Assembly (NCBI GenBank): GCA_937916085.1
Contig: CALGGO010000103.1
Coordinates: forward strand, 1 to 26,830
Source: an uncultured Prevotellaceae bacterium
GTDB lineage: Bacteria > Bacteroidota > Bacteroidia > Bacteroidales > Muribaculaceae
DNA length: 26,830 nucleotides
Direction of reading: 5' to 3'
Numbering within the stretch: the stretch's first letter is position 1; every line of letters starts with the position of its first letter. Shown here piece after piece: positions 23,263 to 26,830 of this stretch. The notes below the pieces were generated by a model, which saw only the letters and a program-made list of their open reading frames with translations, had not been told where the DNA came from and made no database searches. Both the position numbers and the translations under genes were made by a program.

Positions 23263-25716
23263 ATGAAACTCTTAACAAAAACAATAATAGCTTTGTCAAT
23301 GGCGATGATGTGCGGTGGCGGTGTTACGGCAACCGACAACAGCGACATCGCATGGGGATATGTAAACAAACTCAGCACGCGCTTAGCCACTCCCGACCGT
23401 ACCGACTACAGCGAAGATTTCTACTATCGGAATTACCTTACCTCTCTCAAAGCCCGCGACGAGATGCCATGGGGCAAGATTGTGCCAGAAAAGGAATTTG
23501 AGCACTTTGTGCTGCCTGTGAGAATTAACAACGAGAACCTCGACACGGCGAGGATGGTGTTCTACAACGAGCTGCGGGACCGTGTGAGCAATCTATCGAT
23601 GGAGGATGCCATCCTCGAGGTGAACCACTGGTGCCATGAGAAGGTGAGCTACCGTCCCAGCGACGCACGCACCAGCAGTCCACTTGCCACTATGCGCACC
23701 GCCTACGGCCGCTGCGGTGAGGAATCTACGTTCCTTGTCGCCGCCCTGCGCTCGGTGTGCATCCCCGCCCGCCAGGTCTATACCCCTCGCTGGGCACATA
23801 CCGACGACAACCACGCCTGGGTCGAGGCATGGGCTAACGGCAAGTGGTACTTCCTCGGAGCCTGCGAGCCTGAGCCAATGCTCAACCTGGGGTGGTTCAA
23901 CGAGAGCGCGTCGCGCGGAATGCTCATGCACACCAAAGTGGCGGGCTCGTACCATGGTCCCGAGGAGGTAATTGACAGAAACTCTTATTATACCGAAATT
24001 AACGTCACTGAAAACTATACCCCCATTTCGAAAAGGTTTATTTTAGTCTCAGACAAACGAGGAAATCTTTTAGAAGATGCAACAGTGGAGTTTAAGCTCT
24101 ATAACTACGCCGAGTTCTACACCGTCGTCAAGAAAAACACCAGCGACCCACCTCCACTGTATCTTAGTGCCGGCAAAGGGGATATGCTCGTGTGGGTGAC
24201 CAAAGATGACAAGGTCGCTGTCAAGAAAGTGTCGTGGGCTGGTGACAGTGTTGATAATGTATCCATCCATTTACAAGAAAAGTCGTTACCAAAGTATCTT
24301 GAATTTGATATCATGCCACCACCAGCAAGTTCTGTGCTGCCCACAGTCACTGCTGAGCAGCGCGCCCTCAACGAGCGCCGCAAGGCGCAGGAAGACTCAA
24401 TACGTCGAGCCTACGAAGCCACAATGCCAGTGGAGGCGTGGCGTGGCAACCACCGCACCATACAGCAGTTCCTCGACCAAGCACAAAACAAAGTGATGGC
24501 ACAGAAACTCCTTGAAGTCATCAGCGAGAAAGACCTGCGCGACATCAACCTCGATGTGCTCCGTGACAACGAAGTGGCCCTCATCGACACTAGCGAAATC
24601 TACTGCCGCTATGTGCTTTGTCCTCGTGTGGAGAACGAATGGCTCACGCCCTACAAAGCATTCTTACATCAAGAATTTGAGGGCAAAATCAAGAACATCA
24701 TCCAGCTCATAGATTGGACTAAAGAGAACATCGGTATTATAGACTGGCGAAATCCACAACGCCTGCGCCAGCAACCCATGAGCGTTTACCGCGCACAACA
24801 GACCGACGAACTGGGACGAGCAATCTTCTTCGTGAGTGCGGCTCGCAGCATGGGCTGGCCAGCACGCATCAATGAGGTGAACGGCAAACTAGAATACTAC
24901 TTGAACTATTCCTGGCACGAGGTGAAATTTGAGGAAAGTGTCACGCTGAAAACTGAGCCTTCAGGCACATTGAAGCTGAATTTCGTGCCCAGCGACACAC
25001 ACAATGACCTAGCTTACTACACCCATTTCACCCTCAGCAAATTAGTAAAAAACAGTCCACAACTGCTCACTTACCCCGAAGACGCCACTTGGAGCAAGAC
25101 GTTCAAAGACGGCGTAGAACTCGAACCTGGCACCTACATGCTCACCACCGGCAATCGTCAAAGCGACGGCAGCGTGCTGACAAGCATCACGACTTTTGAA
25201 ATCGAAAGCGACAAAGTATGCACCGTTGACTTGGCACTGAGAGGAAATGACGTAAAAGTAGAGATTTTAGGAAAAATCGACACTAAAGGCAAATACCGCG
25301 ACACCAATGACAACACAATAAAAGATGTTTTCAACAAAAATGGCTACACTATTGTGGGCATAATACGACCCAACCATGAACCCACCAACCATGCCCTGCG
25401 GGACATTGCCACCTATGCCAAAGATTTTGAGGACATAAACTGCTCTATCGTGCTAATCAACCACTGGAAACAACCATTCAACAGCACTGAGTTCAACAAC
25501 CTCCCGGCAACCACAAGATGGGGCACCATCAATAAAAACCTAGATTTCATCTGGAAAATTGCAGATAAAGTGGGCATTGATAGCTTAGCAGACCCAATCT
25601 TCCTCCTCTGCGACAAGGACGGAAATGTCTATTTCATCAAGGAAGGTTATAACATACATCTTGGCGAGCAACTGCTCAAAACCATCAAAAAAATTGAGGC
25701 TAATCGCAAGAATTAA
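23263..25716 (+). CDS. Secreted multidomain transglutaminase-like protein
   Basis: The 817-residue product has a signal peptide (MKLLTKTIIALSMAMMCGGG). A transglutaminase-like core follows (about 110-225), with catalytic C151 in YGRCGEESTF, H184 in DDNHAWVEAW and an acidic residue (E202) in WYFLGACEPEP where many relatives have Asp. An Ig-like segment (about 255-330) begins RFILVSDKRGNLLEDATVEF. A charged linker (about 350-390) leads to a second segment (about 480-580) that resembles the core but lacks its cysteine. The C-terminal 120 residues (GYTIVGIIRPNHEP to FLLCDKDGNVYFIKEG) look like a thioredoxin-like fold without CxxC. Likely a periplasmic or surface peptidase-like enzyme; the substrate is unknown. 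ATG 23263 is chosen over 23218 because of the promoter and the signal peptide. Confidence 0.85.
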   Translation: MKLLTKTIIALSMAMMCGGGVTATDNSDIAWGYVNKLSTRLATPDRTDYSEDFYYRNYLTSLKARDEMPWGKIVPEKEFEHFVLPVRINNENLDTARMVFYNELRDRVSNLSMEDAILEVNHWCHEKVSYRPSDARTSSPLATMRTAYGRCGEESTFLVAALRSVCIPARQVYTPRWAHTDDNHAWVEAWANGKWYFLGACEPEPMLNLGWFNESASRGMLMHTKVAGSYHGPEEVIDRNSYYTEINVTENYTPISKRFILVSDKRGNLLEDATVEFKLYNYAEFYTVVKKNTSDPPPLYLSAGKGDMLVWVTKDDKVAVKKVSWAGDSVDNVSIHLQEKSLPKYLEFDIMPPPASSVLPTVTAEQRALNERRKAQEDSIRRAYEATMPVEAWRGNHRTIQQFLDQAQNKVMAQKLLEVISEKDLRDINLDVLRDNEVALIDTSEIYCRYVLCPRVENEWLTPYKAFLHQEFEGKIKNIIQLIDWTKENIGIIDWRNPQRLRQQPMSVYRAQQTDELGRAIFFVSAARSMGWPARINEVNGKLEYYLNYSWHEVKFEESVTLKTEPSGTLKLNFVPSDTHNDLAYYTHFTLSKLVKNSPQLLTYPEDATWSKTFKDGVELEPGTYMLTTGNRQSDGSVLTSITTFEIESDKVCTVDLALRGNDVKVEILGKIDTKGKYRDTNDNTIKDVFNKNGYTIVGIIRPNHEPTNHALRDIATYAKDFEDINCSIVLINHWKQPFNSTEFNNLPATTRWGTINKNLDFIWKIADKVGIDSLADPIFLLCDKDGNVYFIKEGYNIHLGEQLLKTIKKIEANRKN

Positions 25717-25765
25717 GGCGTTTTCGAGAAAAAGTGAAGTTTTTTTGAAAAAAAGTCGCAAATTA

Positions 25766-25797
25766 TTTGCACAGTTCAAAAAGTCGCCGTACCTTTG
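25766..25797 (+). promoter_or_regulatory. Consensus promoter of the tRNA pair
   Basis: TTTG (25766-25769), exactly 20 bases, then TACCTTTG (25790-25797). Transcription should start near 25804, 17 bases before tRNA-Val. Confidence 0.85.
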
Positions 25798-25820
25798 CAT
25801 CGCTTTTCCGATAAAAGCAT

Positions 25821-25895
25821 GGGTGCTTAGCTCAGCTGGTTCAGAGCATCTGCCTTACAAGCAGAGGGTCGGCGGTTCGAATCCGTCAGCACCCA
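25821..25895 (+). tRNA. tRNA-Val (anticodon TAC)
   Basis: A full cloverleaf: acceptor GGGTGCT with AGCACCC, D arm GCTC/GAGC, anticodon stem TCTGC/GCAGA with loop CTTACAA (anticodon TAC at 25856-25858), and T arm GGCGG-TTCGAAT-CCGTC. The discriminator is A, and CCA is not encoded (CGA follows). Confidence 0.97.
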
Positions 25896-25905
25896 CGACG
25901 TGAAT

Positions 25906-25981
25906 GGTGGTATCGTCTAGTGGCCCAGGACGCTGGCCTCTCACGCCGGAAACCGGGGTTCGACTCCCCGTACCACTACCA
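25906..25981 (+). tRNA. tRNA-Glu (anticodon CTC)
   Basis: Acceptor GGTGGTA pairs with TACCACT (one G:T at the end); D arm GTC...GAC with AGTGG; anticodon stem CTGGC/GCCGG with loop CTCTCAC (anticodon CTC at 25940-25942); T arm CCGGG-GTTCGAC-TCCCCG region. CCA is encoded at 25979-25981. It is 10 bases after tRNA-Val and probably on the same transcript. Confidence 0.95.
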
Positions 25982-25987
25982 ACAAAG

Positions 25988-26018
25988 CAGCTCACTACGC
26001 TAGTAGCGGGCTGTTTTT
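25988..26018 (+). terminator. Terminator of the tRNA transcript
   Basis: The stem CAGCTC-a-CTAC pairs with GTAG-c-GGGCTG around a GCTA loop, with one A/C mismatch, then TTTTT. It begins six bases after the tRNA-Glu CCA. Confidence 0.88.
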
Positions 26019-26070
26019 CTTATAATACGAACTCATTGGGGATGGTTCTCTTTTAGTTCAAAATCAACAG

Positions 26071-26105
26071 AAAAGCGCCCGAGCAGCAATTGCCCGGGCG
26101 CTTTT
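26071..26105. terminator. Bidirectional terminator downstream of the third beta-barrel gene
   Basis: AAAAGCGCCCG (26071-26081) pairs with CGGGCGCTTTT (26095-26105), an 11 bp perfect stem with A/T flanks on both sides. It serves the minus-strand gene ending at 26137 and backs up the tRNA terminator on the plus strand. Confidence 0.88.
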
Positions 26106-26136
26106 ATTGCGTTCTTTTAACTTCTACAATTCTTGA

Positions 26137-26754
26137 TTAGAAGCGGTAGCCGATAGCGATTTGTGCGTTGCCATTCTTCACACTACCAAATTTTGAGATA
26201 TTGGTCATACCCATTGTGTAACGGCCCTGGACAAACACGTCCTTGGCAAGGTTGTAAGTCAAACCGAGACCAATACCGAAGTCGATAGTCTTTGTTCCAT
26301 CCTTCATATCGTAAGTCTCCTTCATTTCCACTCCTGCATCATCCCATTTGTCGGTTCTTTTACTGTAAACATTAATGCCCAGTTGAGGACCAAAGTCGAT
26401 GCTCAACGATGGAGCGACATAATACTTGAGCATTACGGGGACGTTGATGTAGTTAACATAATCGGTAGCATCATATTCAACACCAACACCTTCAATAATT
26501 TCACTCCACTTATACTTGCCACCCTGGGCGGCAAACACGATTTCGGGAGCGACAGCAAACTTATCGGCTACAACATACTCAAAGAACACACCTGCCTGAT
26601 AGTTTAACCTGCCGCCATGGTCACAGTCCTTGCCCCAGTAGTGAGTGTAGTCAACACCAATCTTGGGACCAAAAGTGAAAGATTTCTCTGGCTGAGCCAT
26701 AGCAGTTCCAACAGTCATAATCATGCATACAAATGCGATAGCAATTTTCTTCAT
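26137..26754 (-). CDS. PorT-like outer-membrane beta-barrel protein (copy 3)
   Basis: The 205-residue product starts MKKIAIAFVCMIMTVGTAMA (signal peptide, cut near AMAQ). The body is a series of amphipathic strands (FTFGPKIGVDYTHYWG, YQAGVFFEYVVADKFAVAPE, VNYINVPVMLKYYVAPSLSI, FGPQLGINVYSK, FGIGLGLTYNLAKDVFVQGR) and ends IAIGYRF, a classic C-terminal barrel signal. The YINVPVMLKYY motif is the same kind as the YxDxPLNxK strand of the two other barrels in the window. An in-frame ATG six bases upstream (26760) is an equal alternative. The gene start lies about 22 bases from the terminal inverted repeat, so its promoter would have to lie in or beyond the repeat. Confidence 0.85.
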   Translation of the reverse strand: MKKIAIAFVCMIMTVGTAMAQPEKSFTFGPKIGVDYTHYWGKDCDHGGRLNYQAGVFFEYVVADKFAVAPEIVFAAQGGKYKWSEIIEGVGVEYDATDYVNYINVPVMLKYYVAPSLSIDFGPQLGINVYSKRTDKWDDAGVEMKETYDMKDGTKTIDFGIGLGLTYNLAKDVFVQGRYTMGMTNISKFGSVKNGNAQIAIGYRF

Positions 26755-26776
26755 AATCATTTAAAAATTTAATTAA

Positions 26777-26829
26777 TAACGCGAGTTCGGGATAAGATTA
26801 TCATAAAATGGCAATGCCATGCTCTCGAT
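26777..26829 (-). repeat. 53 bp terminal inverted repeat, right copy
   Basis: This is the exact reverse complement of 1-53. It begins 16 to 22 bases upstream of the third beta-barrel gene, so the repeat forms that gene's promoter region in this arrangement. No TAnnTTTG box can be seen in the visible part. Confidence 0.85.
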
Positions 26830-26830
26830 T

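Noticed and set aside
1..26830. The whole window as a mobile element bounded by terminal inverted repeats
   Set aside because: The content is housekeeping (complex I, ATP synthase, tRNAs), with no transposase, integrase or cargo genes. Two inverted copies of a dispersed repeat at the contig ends are more likely.

Overview
The window looks like a chromosomal contig from a member of the order Bacteroidales (phylum Bacteroidota), most plausibly a gut Muribaculaceae/Prevotellaceae-type organism. The signs are a fused nuoCD gene, a complex I operon without nuoEFG, an ATP synthase operon that starts with atpD-atpC and has a very short epsilon subunit, repeated promoters of the Bacteroidota type (TTTG, about 20 bases, TAnnTTTG), almost no Shine-Dalgarno sequences, and several PorT-like outer-membrane beta-barrel proteins. 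The family-level placement is inference. No CRISPR array, transposase, prophage gene or integrase is visible.

Region 1 (about 88-17801, minus strand) is one very long bioenergetic gene cluster. Read in the direction of transcription it is nuoA-nuoB-nuoCD-nuoH-[atpD-atpC-atpB-atpE-atpF-atpH-atpA-atpG]-nuoI-nuoJ-nuoK-nuoL-nuoM-nuoN. The complete eight-gene F1Fo ATP synthase operon sits exactly between nuoH and nuoI, which are neighbours in a canonical nuo operon. All 18 genes are intact and on one strand. The only strong terminator lies after nuoN and the clearest promoter lies upstream of nuoA, so the cluster may be read as one 17 kb unit. A proton pump fed by a non-NADH donor (no NuoEFG) and the proton-driven ATP synthase would then be made together. 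The two junctions of the insertion (nuoH/atpD and atpG/nuoI) are the longest gaps in the unit, and the atpG/nuoI gap contains inverted repeats. A near-perfect palindrome lies just before atpC.

Region 2 (17538-18281) is a 744-base AT-rich divergent intergenic region. On the minus strand it holds the nuo promoter and a 250-base leader with a terminator-like hairpin and a possible 37-residue leader ORF that ends in the hairpin arm. On the plus strand it holds two promoter candidates for the M23 peptidase gene.

Region 3 (18282-25716) is a run of separately controlled single genes: a secreted M23 (LytM-type) peptidase, an RluA-family pseudouridine synthase, an ApbE flavin transferase lipoprotein (minus), two tandem beta-barrel proteins, a DJ-1/PfpI protein (minus), and an 817-residue secreted transglutaminase-like protein that carries a second, cysteine-less transglutaminase-like segment and a thioredoxin-like C-terminus. 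Hairpin terminators separate most of them.

Region 4 (25766-26830) has a tRNA-Val(TAC)-tRNA-Glu(CTC) pair with a consensus promoter and a terminator, then a third beta-barrel protein gene on the minus strand. The two ends of the window carry the same 53 bp sequence in inverted orientation, which suggests the contig broke at two copies of a dispersed repeat.
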